A stretch of 64,000 nt of DNA from Phallusia mammillata (taxonomy: Eukaryota > Chordata > Ascidiacea > Phlebobranchia > Ascidiidae): positions 85,511 through 149,510 of the forward strand of contig QLIY01000354.1 of NCBI GenBank assembly GCA_003260075.1. Direction: 5' to 3'. The notes beneath the pieces are model-generated. The model worked only from the letters and a program-made list of their open reading frames with translations, was not told the origin of the DNA and ran no database searches. Below are positions 13,109 to 24,778 of this stretch, piece after piece. How positions within the stretch are numbered: position 1 is the stretch's first letter; each line of letters starts with the position of its first letter. A program made the translations under genes and the position numbers.

Positions 13109-13300
13109 TCAAACGTTTCTGCAAATGCTCATGCCATCATCAGTGATGTGCCATCATCAGTGATGATGTCGTGGGTTCGAATCCCACCGCAGGCTAGATT
13201 TTTCTAGCCTACGCCTTGCCATATGGTGGTGAATGCTTGGTGACCGGCTGATTCGGTATAGCGCCTTCAATGGGCCTGGCGTACTGTGATCAGTGATGTG
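13109..13300 (+). repeat. tRNA-derived SINE-like repeat
   Basis: Same B-box repeat (GGTTCGAATCC, then GCAGGCTAG) and tail ending GGGCCTGGCGTACTGTGAT. Confidence 0.55.
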
Positions 13301-13871
13301 AACCACTAAACTTATGAACAACTCAGTATATAGTGTTTGCAAAACGTTTATAATACATTTAATTTGGACGTTACAAAGCTGTAAGGTTATCTCAAGAAGA
13401 CTCTCTCGTTGGGTTTCCATTTCCTCATCAACCTAATATTAACAGAAAATCCGTTGTTAGAATCCTGTCCATTTCATTAATAGTCGTCCACCCTTTAAAT
13501 TGGCTATACTGGGTCCCAAGACGCCATACCATTCGCTCTAAAGCCGCAAAATTCTTGGTTAGAGTACTTTGTTGCGTCACAGTGGTAATTTTGATACGTC
13601 ATACAACTGACGATTTGTTGTCAAACGGATGTTTTGCCGGATATCTGCTTTGTAAGTAATTGTTTCGTTAACAATAGGAAGTGGTTAATTATACAAGACA
13701 TGTTAAGCATAGATTATCGAATGGGGTAAATTTGTTCGGTAATTTTTTCAAAATACTGTTAAAGAAAATTGGGTGTAAATTTTACCAGCGGAATATTCAA
13801 AAAGGAAAAAATAAGAAAAAAGTCGTGATGTAGGATAAGTAAAGGAATACTACACTACACTACTATTTAGA

Positions 13872-14129
13872 GCAGTAGTTCCCAACCGGGGAGGAATTTC
13901 TCCCGAGAGAGGAATTTTATGACTTTAGAGGAGGAATTTGCTTTATTTTGTACACGTGGTTTGTAAATAAGCACTTCAGGTCTGGAAAAATAACCTTTAA
14001 AGTTAATAAAGACCCAATTTCAAATTTGCTTTGTATGGTTAAGAATTCACTATGTAGTCTGTTGGGAATGAATGAAAATGTTTTGAATTGTTCGGTGATG
14101 AATTCGTCCATAAAGGTTGGGAACCACTG
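13872..14129. mobile_element. hAT-type MITE downstream of FUT8-like B
   Basis: Terminal inverted repeats CAGTAGTTCCCAACC and GGTTGGGAACCACTG. GAGGAATTT is repeated inside. No clear 8-base target duplication remains. Confidence 0.6.
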
Positions 14130-14303
14130 AGCATTCCACGCTAACTAAAGTAACATCGCCATATTGGGATAATCACAGATAGAATAAGGGACATACGAAG
14201 ATAATGACGGAAGAATGTAACAAAATGAGAAGCAAACAAAACTGTACACAAAAATCATTATTATGCTATGAGCATTTACGTGTCGTGTTTCACAAGGTAT
14301 AAA

Positions 14304-17300
14304 TTAACAGTCATAAATTGGGCAAACATTTGTGGAGTTAGCACATAGCGCATTTATAGGCAAAACGTTTGTGATTCTTTTCATATGGTTATGCACATGT
14401 AAAGACTTTCTAAAGTCATTGATTTTGTTTGTCACTATTTTGTTTCCGAAATTATACACCCACTGAAACTGGGTGTGGTATGGAACGTTAAAGTAGACCT
14501 CTTCAACCGATGTGAATCTTAAAGATGCATCAACATGTCGAGTTTGCATCAGTTCATAAGCGATGCGGCAAACCTTAAAATATAAAGAACGTTTCGTTGA
14601 ACAATTTCTAAGATCATGGTTATTGCAATATAATCACAAATGAATACACTAAATTATGGTGTTTGAAAAACGAAATGCGCTCTCCCCCCCCCCTTTCGTT
14701 GAACAATTTCTAAGATCATGGTTATTGCAATATAATCACAAGTGAATACACTAAATTATGGTGTTTGAAAAACGAAATGCGCTCAATCGCTAGTTTAGTT
14801 TGTCAAAATAATTTTTTTGATAATTTTTAAGATCAAAGCAACATACAATTTAGACTTTAGAGTTTCACCGAAAACGTGTGATTGGGCACAACTGACGTTT
14901 TGGTAAAGTAAGTTATCAGTTTTTTCATAGCTATGTAAACTATCTTACATAATAAAATCAGTCACCAGAAACCCAGCATGAGAATTGGAGACAACAGTCG
15001 CGTATGTTAACTGACTAAATCTTCGGTAAGTCTGAAGTAATCCACCGTATTTTTTGGTATGTGTATAACATATAGTTAAAAACATTGCTGACAAGGAACT
15101 TGTGTATGTAAAATACATCTTAGGTTAACGCAGACGTCGTCAATACATAATGGACATTTAATAGGCATTTTTTAATATTTTGTTCTCTGAAGCAGGGGTC
15201 GGCAACCTTTTTTGCACTGCGGACCGGTTTGAATCTGAAATTTTTATCACGGACCGGCCTTTAAAAGCCACAAATGTTCAACACTGAAAACTAATTACAG
15301 TTTTTACAACTGTGAATCTTAACTAATGTGGAACTTAAGAAAGATTTCTGCGGCCCGGTAACGAACTCCTCGCGGACCGGTGGTTTCCGACCACTGCTCT
15401 AAAGAATCAAATATGAATTTATTGACAAAATATCAAACAAAGGAAACTAACTTACGTTAGAGTTTCCGTCGCACACGAGATGCGAACACTTCGACAAGAG
15501 ATACATATCAACCATAATTCCCAATAAACCCTTGTTTTCATTTCGGTGGGCTTTGATTTCAGCAAATTCCGACGCCTCTAAGTTATTGAGGAATTCGTGT
15601 TCAACATATCTTCGCAATTAAAACATAAAAGTTAGTTGCAACATTGAAGTTAATAATACAAATTCAATACATACAAATGCATTCCTGAAAAGAAATGTAT
15701 GATAAAGAAAGCTGAAAGAAATTGTCAACGAAGTAACACTCTAAAAATTAAGTTGCTGTTCAAACCAAATATCTTAAGATTGTAGATTAAAGCAGAGCTG
15801 TGAGACATGTCTGGCCTTGTGGTTCGGGTTTGGAATTAAGTTTAAACAAAACGGGCCTAAACATAGGGTTCGGGGTGGGTTTAATTCCCAATTTTGGGCC
15901 CACTGACAACATTGATGTGTATGACATTCAAGTTTATGCAAATAGTTTTGACTTAATAATAGAGTTTTAATAACTGATAAACCTATTATTGAATATATAA
16001 AAATATAAACCTATTATTGAAACTTAGAGTTTTAATAACTGATAAACCTATTATTGAATATATGATAACTTCACTACTCAAACTAATATGCACTAGGACA
16101 ATGAACAAGTATGATATAAATATCTCACTTTGTTCTCAATTCTTCAACAGTTTTTCTGCTATCAGTTGCGAGAAAAATTCTTCTTCTTTCAAGCGGTTTT
16201 TCTCCTCTAAGAATCCTTTGTTGATCATAAACTTCAAACCAAGCTGCAACAAGCTCCATGTATTTTTCATCTCTGTGTTGGTTGTCGCGACCTTTGTCAG
16301 TTCGGCGCACATGCATTCTGTTCACATAGTAACCTGCCCTTAACCAGAGCGAAGTTTGGCTTATTTCCGCAACCTAATTTGATAATCGGGTTCTTAAACT
16401 TTCCTTTTTGTTCACCGGCAAATATATACAAAACATTCGACGTATCGTGCGGGGTGTCTTCGTCAGGCCAATGTAAGCTACCCAACGTAGAGGGTAGAGC
16501 TACTAACACAAGAACTTACAGGTCAGGGCTGCTAATTTCCAAAAGATGGCGCAACGTAGCTTTGACTTTTGCTATGGCAATAATTGCTAAGCAATAATTG
16601 CTGACTCAGCAAATTACTAAGCAATTATTGCCATAGCAAAAGCCTATGCTCCGTTGCGCCACCTTTGTGAAATTAGTATCCCTGACTAGTGAGTTCTTGT
16701 GTTAACAAATTTTCCAACACAAAGGTTCTAAAGGTTCATAATCTCATCTATTGTCTAAAACTGTAACGAAACTTCGGTGAATCACTACTTAAAGTGCAGC
16801 TAAAAGTAATTTACCCAAGTATTGGAGTTGAGAAGTCAAGTTGTTTTTCGACGAGCTTAATTTCTTGTTGTAATCGATCTGTGGGTCTCATAATGTACTT
16901 GACAATTTGCCCTTGCCACCAAGCTACAGGAAGGCCATGGAAAGATTGAATGTATGGGGCGACATCTTGCGGAAGAGCGGTAGTTGGAAAAACACTGTCT
17001 TCTATCCACAGAGGAGCATGAAACGCAACTAAAGGCAAGGATGCTGCGAAAACAGTGCAAAATTGTTCATTTCAAAGAATTGCTTCCTATAGGCTGGTAA
17101 CAGTCTAAAACAGCAACGTGTTATTGGTGCAAGTCTGCACATATTACATTACATTCTGATCCCCCCAGTATCGATATCCCAGAGCGCCAACTTCACCCTC
17201 TTATGTGAATCCCCGCCACATACCGCTTTGTAGTAACGGTGTAGCTGCATTTGCCACTTTATAACTACTCAACGTTGAACAGCTATTCCCAAAAAGGTGA

Positions 17301-20300
17301 ATATGTTAGCGCAGTTGTCCTGCTACGATTTGTCTCAACCGGCGGAATGAACTCAACATACATTCACAACTTGCAACAAAACAATAAACAAAATTTGTGA
17401 TTGCCACATTTGCGTGCTCGCCCAACCAAGCATGCCATTAAAGATAGTTTAAATCAGTGTTTCTCAACCCTTTTTACTCTGCGACCCCCTTTAGGGGTTT
17501 TCTAACACAATGCGACCCCCACCAGAATGTGTTCGTACATTTACTAACAAACTTCGCATAAAAAAAACCTTGGAGTTATGGTTATGGCTCATGTCAGCAA
17601 AAAACTTAACTATTTCATGATTTTTATGTTAAAAAAAGCCAAAAACCACAATCATACAGAAGTATATAATCGCAAATGCAGTTGTGACAATTCTAAACTA
17701 AACTGCCGTGTGAGTTACTATGCGAAACAAAAGTCACAGGGAAAGTTTTGATGATACGGTTAAAATCATCCCGAGTTGGGTTACGTCTTCGCGACCTCTT
17801 CAAAAGTGCTTGGCGACCCATTTTTGGTTCGCGAGCCCCAGGTTGAGAATCACTGGTTTAAATAGGGTTTCAATTTCTACTTACATGATTTTTCATCCAA
17901 TAAAGGCACATCCATCGCCTTTTCGGAATCCACATAGCATTTGCTTCCGTTTACTAGAACATCTTTGTAGTGATCACCGAGTTTATAGTGAAATAACACC
18001 ACACGATTGGTTGCCAGGCCGATATGGTAGCAAGCGGTCATATGGTGAACCATCCCACCAAGCCCGTACTGGTTTCTTAACCGACAAACCAATCTCTTGG
18101 CTCTATCACAATTGTTTGGGTTCTAAATTCAAAATACTGGGTTTTTAAAAGTGATATCTTGGAACACAAGAGCATCTTTTTTTTATGAACGTATATCTCA
18201 TGTGTGTCCTAAACATATTTTATCGCAGTGTTTAAACAACTGCAGTTGTGGTCACTCTAAACAAACGTGTTTGGTTGGTTAGACCAGTGGTTTTCAACCG
18301 GTGCTCTGTGGAACACCAGTGCTCCATGAAAGATCGTTAGGTGTTCCGCAAGAAATTTAGTAGTTTGACTGGTCCAGTTGACAGGGGTCGAAAATCACCA
18401 TTTTTTAACAATGGGGGTACATAGCTATTCTGTTAAGAAATTAATTATCCACTTTTAACAGTTTTAATGTCCTGTTGCGATTTGCTTCATATATTGTTGT
18501 GTAATAATAATATTGTAATTGCGTTGGTGTTCCGCAAGATTATTTTTTGAAGTTTTGCACGGCTTAAAAAAGTTTTTTTTGCACGGCTTTAGGTTTAAAT
18601 GTTTTGGACGGTGTTTTTCCTTACCTGCAACTGATACAATCGATTTTGTATTTTCACCGAGAGTTCATCCACCATATTTCGTCGGGTACTTTCCCGTAAC
18701 TGTACGACGTCATCGACCATGTTAATAGCCAAACTTTAAATCAGTAAAATTCTTGTTTATTTTCGATCAAATATTTTCGTGTTTCAAGGTTTGGCTTTGA
18801 TAGATTTGTTTTAAAACTTAGATGATGTTAAACTGTCTTATTCTAAAAACAACCTTGTTTTGGGACACTACATATGAACTTGTTCATAAGTTTCATGATG
18901 AAAATACCTGCCCAAATACACGTAAAAAGCGACATGCTATATTTTTCAAACGTTTTGGGTGTAACTGATATGTGGCCTTCGTATCACTGATGATGGCATG
19001 AGTAGTTATTTGGGCAGTTATTTTCATCATCAAGTCTTATATGTTTATTTGAGTTATTCTTTTGACTTCTTACTTGGTTCGTGATTGAAATTCATTCTTG
19101 TATTTTTTCCTCTTAAGTTGAAGTTGGAGATTAACCAGCTGCTTGTGTAAAGTAAAAAGCAACTCAGGTGCTTGAGGTTCTGTTAAAATAAAACATCGGG
19201 GTTCGAACCCAGGACGCAAAGTTTGTCAAAAAGAAACTTGTACTCATTTTGCCCCAACCTTGAGACAACTTGGCCGGCAATTGAATTTTAACCCATCTTC
19301 AATTTGCTCCACCAAAGGTTACCCCAGTATTGTTTACCATAATACTTTGAACTTTAACCTTGTTAAGGTACGTTTAACGTTGATCTACCAAATACTTTTG
19401 CGCTCTATATTGTTCCAACGTTGTGCTGCTATTTCCTGTATGGCAGTGGTTCTCAAACTTTTTTGACCGCGACCCAAATCTGAGTATTATGAACATCTCA
19501 CGACCCAAGCCTCAAACATCAAAAAATGTAACAATTTCGAGACCACGTCGTGGCCGCACTGGAGTCTGCCCATGTCAAAATGGCTGCAGGTTTAACGAGT
19601 TCAATTCGACAATACTACATAACACAACACACATTGTGGCTTTGGAGCACCATGATCATTGATAGAAGTGAATCCCAAATCTAAAAAAGGTTCCTTGTAC
19701 GAATACTTACTAATCCTTAAACGGTAACTGTTACATCTCCACGTTCAGTTTCGCATGATTAACTTTTATTCCCCGTGCTATGACGTAACAATCGCCATGT
19801 GCGTAACAGTACAATTGGAAGGGTATTGTCAGTATTTTGCAATGATTAGTTCGTTTTACTGTACAACGTGGTCAATGAGTGGACTTTTCTACTACTACAT
19901 TAAGTAAATTCGTTTGTTTTTACTTAATGCAGTAATAGTTCGTTTGGGTAGAATTGAACCACCATAGCGCGACCCATTTTTTGAACCTGCGCGACCCACG
20001 TTTGGGTCGCGACCCATACTTTGAGAACCACTGCTGTATGGTAATCGTTTTGTGCGATTATGTCCAAACTAAACTCAACCCAACTTAGTAAATCTTTTCT
20101 TAATAATGAAATCTCCTTTCAAATAAATCATCTGCGACGATTCAAGGTCGTTAAAGTCAAATCAGGAATTTGAGCATGAAACCCACTAAATCAATTGTTG
20201 TTGTTTTTTACGAAAACAAATGCATTTCGCTTTTATAAGCATCATCAGTGTCTTTTCCTCAATCCAACTTGTTTTGTTTCTTAAAGTCATAATAGGTGGG

Positions 20301-22016
20301 ATAAAAAATATGTCATTTGATGAGTACTTGATTTACCTGTTTGGTATGGGGCTTTTCTAATTTCCATTTCAAAACATTGACCACCAGTCTTCCTGTTCAT
20401 TGTCCATCTCAAGTCACTGAAAAGCAGATTGCGCAGTAAACAACAACATTTATAATTCCTAAGTTTCCAGAAGTTTGGTAATGACCCGAGCTTTTATCAA
20501 AAAATGTGTTTTACTCGAATTTGCATAAAAGTTCGAGTTGGTGAAAAAATATGCAGATATCTTAAAAATTGTAAGGGAATATCTTAATACATTTTAGTTA
20601 AAAAAAAGTATAGCACATTGCCTTCCACATTAGTATTGCATATACCATTTTTGATAAGTTTTACTATACCACTGTTTCAAAACTATACCACTGTTTTAAT
20701 CAAACTATACTTATACTGTTTTAAACCAGTGTGACTCAGTGGAATTTGTAACACAGTGGTTCTCAACTCGTTTAGGGCCATGGACCACCGGCCCAGTAAA
20801 AATAATATCGTGGACCATTCCATTTTTGAGCAATTTTGAACACATACGAAACAACCATTTAAGCTTGAAACATAATTCTTTAAAACCGATTTTCAAGAAG
20901 TGAGATACATTTATTAACAGCTAGCATTTCGATACTCTTTCAACATGTAATGTGCAATAATTTCTAGTTTATTGTTAGATTTAGTGGACGTCTTGTGGAC
21001 CACCAAAACAGGTTTCATGGACCNTCATCGAAAATTCCAGAACGTCCGAAGAATCTGTCACTTAAAGCCCGCGATCGCGACATAAACGAACTCTCGTCGC
21101 GGTTTCGGTTAAATAACGATCCTTTCATCCGATCTTCGTCGTCCCATAGAGATCGTGAGCAGCGCTGGTCGAATTCGCGGACCATCTCTTCCATACGGGT
21201 ATCAAAATCGTCTCTGAATAGGTCTATAGGCCTGTTCTGTTGCCTCGCAATATTCCCCTTCATTGAGGAACGGGGAAATGTGTCGTAGCCGAACAAGTCA
21301 GACCTTTCCGCTGGTTTCTCGCTGCCCAAAGACCTGTCGCTTAAACGGCGAGTAGTTGACGAATTCCTAGACTGTGAACGTTCGATTGAAATGTTACTTT
21401 GATTGCTGGCAATGTTCGTAGCACTTGGATCATTTTCTAGCAACGACGACAAATAAGGCCATTCCTCATTTCCCTCAGCAGTTTGTGAGTTTTGACGGCT
21501 AGGCTTCTCTATGTAACTTTGCTTTGAAAACGTAGAATTAAGCTTAGTCTCATGCGACATTTTAGCTTCCTCAGCCATGATAATCAATAAACGAACTCAA
21601 CAAACTAGTCTGTACCTTGGTAGGCTTATTGACAAGCTCTTAATATATAGAGAGGTTTCCTCAGCCCGCACAAGCCAATGCAGTCACCATCTAATTGCGG
21701 CGCATCTGTGTTAGAAGGAGATGGAATCATCAAATAGTCCCATGGGAGCCCTTTCACTGTCGAACGATGAAGGGGTTATTAAAACATGAGAACAAATGTG
21801 CACGTACCACCACATGTTGTTGCTTCCAAAAACGTTTTCTTGCAGCAAACAAAAGTATATAACCATGGCTGTAAATCCTATTCCAAACGCCAAGTTAAAA
21901 TATTTTGAAATACATAATAATCTAAAGTGAAAGATATTTTCAAGAATTTGCAGTTTAAGTCTAAAAACTTTGATTGACGAAAGCTTTTGCGTTCTCAAAA
22001 ATACTAATTTGTCCAT
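14304..22016 (-). CDS. FUT8-like fucosyltransferase B
   Basis: Second FUT8-family gene, diverged from A but with matching exon borders in the catalytic part. Nine exons: 22016-21808, 20416-20337, 19179-19074, 18733-18625, 18122-17885, 17043-16815, 16317-16129, 15609-15456 and 14573-14304. They sum to 1584 bases in one frame, 527 aa. Exon 1 gives a cytosolic tail and membrane segment (NLAFGIGFTAMVIYFCLL); exons 2-4 give a coiled-coil stem. Exon 5 starts with NPNNC and has GLGGMVHH; exon 6 has FHGLPVAWWQGQ; exon 7 has MHVRRTDK and IFLATDS; exon 8 has DMYLLSKCSHLVCDGNSN; exon 9 has VCRIAYELMQT and then stops. No SH3 domain follows, unlike vertebrate FUT8. Exons 1 and 2 are the least certain; they are supported by phase and by the type II topology. 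An hAT-type element ends only 22-30 bases from exon 5. Confidence 0.8.
14592..14784. repeat. X-C10-X' join
   Basis: 91-base copy 14592-14682, ten C (14684-14693), then the same 91 bases at 14694-14784 with one substitution. Confidence 0.9.
15193..15396. mobile_element. hAT-type MITE in FUT8-like B intron
   Basis: Begins CAGGGGTCGGCAACC and ends GGTTTCCGACCACTG. The 8-base flanks are CTCTGAAG and CTCTAAAG, one mismatch. GCGGACCGG is present near both ends. Confidence 0.8.
17455..17855. mobile_element. hAT-type MITE in FUT8-like B intron
   Basis: Begins CAGTGTTTCTCAACC, ends GGTTGAGAATCACTG, and is flanked by perfect 8-base duplications GTTTAAAT on both sides. Its right flank stops about 22 bases from the donor of exon 18122-17885, so insertion almost reached the exon. 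Confidence 0.88.
18285..18545. mobile_element. hAT-type MITE, right end not found
   Basis: Left terminus CAGTGGTTTTCAACC and an internal GTGTTCCGCAAGA repeat (18351 and 18528). I did not find a matching right terminus, so the right limit is approximate. Confidence 0.45.
18894..19031. repeat. palindromic-end MITE with TGCCCAAATA arms
   Basis: GATGAAAATACCTGCCCAAA on the left and its near reverse complement ATTTGGGCAGTTATTTTCAT on the right. It is related to the half-copies near 7040 and 13055 (AATAACGGCCCCAATAGACG) and, by the same CCCAAATAGACG core, to 43155-43243. Confidence 0.6.
19444..20033. mobile_element. hAT-type MITE in FUT8-like B intron
   Basis: Begins CAGTGGTTCTCAAAC, ends TTTGAGAACCACTG, and is flanked by perfect 8-base duplications CTGTATGG. 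GCGACCCA tracts lie near both ends. Confidence 0.88.
20754..21023. mobile_element. hAT-like element cut by an N
   Basis: Left terminus CAGTGGTTCTCAACTC followed by GGACCACCGGCCCAGTAA, a family shared with 23563. It runs into the N at 21024 with no right terminus. Confidence 0.6.
21024..21024. other. assembly join (single N)
   Basis: An undetermined base where an hAT-like repeat (left) meets the truncated serine-rich reading frame (right). The frame stops being open in any meaningful way at this point. Confidence 0.85.
21025..21578 (-). CDS. truncated serine-rich protein, possibly a small heat-shock protein N-terminus
   Basis: Open frame of about 185 codons starting MAEEAKMSHETKL and cut by the N at 21024, so the C-terminal part is missing. 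It is rich in Ser, Arg and Asp. Its end has repeated Arg/Asp/Phe clusters (RALSDRFFGRSGIFD) like the disordered N-terminal arm of small heat-shock proteins, but no alpha-crystallin domain is present to confirm this. A TATA-like motif lies about 65 bases upstream of the ATG. It sits inside intron 1 of FUT8-like B on the same strand, so it is either a nested gene or a misjoined contig end. Confidence 0.45.
21641..21650 (-). promoter_or_regulatory. TATA-like box
   Basis: CTATATATTA on the minus strand, about 65 bases before the ATG at 21578. An inverted CCAAT (ATTGG) lies about 40 bases further upstream. The spacing fits a short 5' leader. Confidence 0.4.
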
Positions 22017-24778
22017 ACATTTGTTTAGGCCTCTATGTTCAAACCAGGATCAGATTAATAACAACATTCCATTTCAATCGATGATCTAAGAATTGTGGCT
22101 AAATGACGTAACGGTAGTTTTGTGATGACACAAGAAACGGTTTCTTGCATGGGATGATGTCAATGACATTTGTGGATGTTATTACTTATTTCTACCTGTT
22201 AACTACGTACTAACTTAAATAAAGTTTAAATGACGTATTTTAAACTGATATACGACAATGTAAAACTGTATTAATAACTTATTTGAGTAAAAACAAATTA
22301 GTGTTGTTGTTTTTTTCTTTTTGTCAATATGGTATACTTAAGTAGATGACATTTCAGTTTTGCAGTATAGTTCTAAATTTATAATTGTTAAAATGTGATT
22401 TCTATGCGTAATTTGATTTTTGTTTTCAGGAAAAGACCCGAAATTTTGAACCACATTAACATCATAAATAACAACCAAAGTTTTAAAAGAAAGGTTTATC
22501 AGTCTTAAACTGCAATATTAAGTTTAAAAAATCTGGATTGTCAAGTTGTCGAGCAAATAGTTTGCGGCAAGGTGTTTCCGTTTAGTTGCAAGTTACTGCC
22601 AGTAAACTGTGTCACAAATCAACATAATTGCTGATTTCTCTTGCTGCAGTCGGCGTGAATGAACCCAAACCACCGTCAATTACAACAGCTGACACACCCA
22701 AACCACTTACAATTGAACTCATGACTTTCGAGCCACCAACACGCCAATTCCGAGAAGTTTCAGCCCAGATAGCCTACAGCAATTCCGACAGAATCCAATC
22801 AACTGTCCAGTCATCAAGTATGAGAATATACCGGTTAAAATTTAGCAAATGCATAAACGACAAACATTTTACAGGCAGGATCAAATGCACAACTGCCAGT
22901 ATGATTAATAGGCATCGTCGCAACAAAACAGGTGCACGTGCTGGGATGGGCACCTGTGCCATTGAGCAGGAATTCCCAAAGCAGTTATTACGTTGCCATG
23001 GCGTGTGAACAACTGTGCAGCTCCTCATTGCTAGAAATTGTTATTACCGATTTCATGGCTTGCCTGCTAACTGGATAAAGTCCAATAACTGAAAGCGCCC
23101 TTTCCTGTTTTCACATCTGGGATAAGATTTAATTATCCCGATTTGATTGTTTGTTTTCGATTGTCTATTGTCGCGTGAGCAATTTCCGAATGATCGCATT
23201 ATTCCAACAATGGCAAAAACACACGCATGTAGTTTGGGATAAAGATTTGTTTATCAGCGGAACACGCTTCTGTGGTAGCCAAATAACGCTTAAAAAACAT
23301 ATTTGCTTCCTGTGTGTACAGATTAGAACACTAATAATATTACCATGACAAGAACGGTTTGGAAAAAAATCTTTCCACTTTGCAAGGTAGTTAGTTTTTA
23401 ATAATAGTTTTGTACTCACATTGGCAATGCTTAGTGACACTATAGATGTGGACTTAAAAGTAGTTTAATAAAAACAAAACTGTGTAAGAGCTTGCCTAAT
23501 AGTTTCTGTAAGTTATTGTAAGCATTAAGGCAACATCGTGATTACGTAGCAATGCTATAGCCCAGTGGTTTTCAACTCGTTTCAGGCCATGGACCACCGG
23601 CCCAGTAAAAATAATATCGTGGACCATTCCAGTTTTGAGCAAGTTTGAAGTACGCATACGAAACAACCAGTTGGGCTTGAAACCTAGTTCTTTAAAACAG
23701 ACATTCAAAAAGTTAGATACAATTATTAACAGCTAACATTTGGATACCCTTTCAACATGGCTACAAATGGCTAATCAGTATCCGATATATGTATGTTGCA
23801 ACACCTTATTGTGCAAATACTAATTAGACAATAATATCGTTAAACAGTTTTACCCCTCCGGAAATAAAGGTTATACACTTGCCATTATTCAAGTTCAATA
23901 CCAAGAGACATTGGTAGCTAACGTAACCGAAATTTGTGTATGTCAAAAGCCATAGGGTTATTTTTAACTGTGCGCTGGTCCGTGATCAACAACTGTGCTG
24001 ACAAAAGGGTGCTGATTGCCATCGCGTGTGTCAAATTGAGAGTAATTCTACACCTATAAATTAACTTTCGCTCTGCCGTCGTGTTGAGCCCACTAAACCG
24101 GTCAATAGAAGCGTTCTAAAGCCCTCTGTTACTGTTCTATAGGTCAACAAAGGCCCGTCAATTTCTCTTCAGTAACCTAATGCCTATTTGTTGCTGATCA
24201 ACAGATGATGCTATCAACAGGCGACCTCACCGAATCAGGCTCTATCAGTAAATTGTCAACCTTGTATTGAGGAGAAAAAATGAAAAAAATACGAACTAGG
24301 GAAATATGGAATGTGAGCTTGGCTCTACAAGCACGTCATGAGCAGCTCAATGGGGACACAAAATAACACAGTGAAGAAATAATAAAGAACGAACAAAATA
24401 AACGAATGAAAAAGATTGAAGTCTTCGCGGATAGCTCGGGAGCGCATAATTTAAGTGGAAAGTTACGATTCTTTCCTGGGCAAAATTAAGCGTAGAAATC
24501 AACATAGGTTTCAGAGTCAAAAAACGACATGCAAAAACGGTCTCGCAATAAAGTCGTTGTACAATGATTATTTCCAAACTTTACGTTTATCATCGAGTGG
24601 CAGTCGCAACGGTAACAACTGTAACAAATCGGCAATTTTGCCGGCACAATGCAGCATTAAAGAATGAAGGAAAACGAAAAAGTAACAAAAAGAAATGAAC
24701 ACCTCACAGTCATCAGTGCAACATGTTTGCTGTGAACGCAGCGAACGAAAACAAACAAGTCCAGTTAAGTCTTTAAGG
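22017..24778. other. intergenic stretch between FUT8-like B and the DLK-like gene
   Basis: Apart from the hAT-like element near 23563-23997, no gene is supported. The part next to 24778 should include the DLK-like 3' UTR. Short open frames at 22.6-23.0 kb lack recognisable domains or consistent splice signals. Confidence 0.4.
23563..23997. mobile_element. hAT-like element, degenerate right end
   Basis: Left terminus CAGTGGTTTTCAACTC and the same GGACCACCGGCCCAGTAA interior as 20754. The right end is taken as the degraded CTGGTCCGTGATCAACAAC near 23990. The target duplication is not visible. Confidence 0.45.

Larger units (their letters stand above)
7247..13259. repeat. 6-kb duplicated block, unit 2
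   Basis: Second unit of the 1280-7245 block. The largest difference is about 45 extra bases near 12211-12256. Divergence is somewhat raised around 11900-12200. To the right of 13259 the sequence carries on through the SINE-like repeat without a break, as expected if this contig continues and unit 1's contig stopped. Confidence 0.95.

Noticed and set aside
19195..19225. Possible tRNA gene (GGGGTTCGAACCC)
   Set aside because: Only the B box is present; no matching acceptor, D or anticodon arms upstream, and the site borders an exon acceptor of FUT8-like B.
22628..23028. ORFs on both strands at 22.6-23.0 kb
   Set aside because: No recognisable domain, no convincing splice sites, and overlapping frames on both strands.
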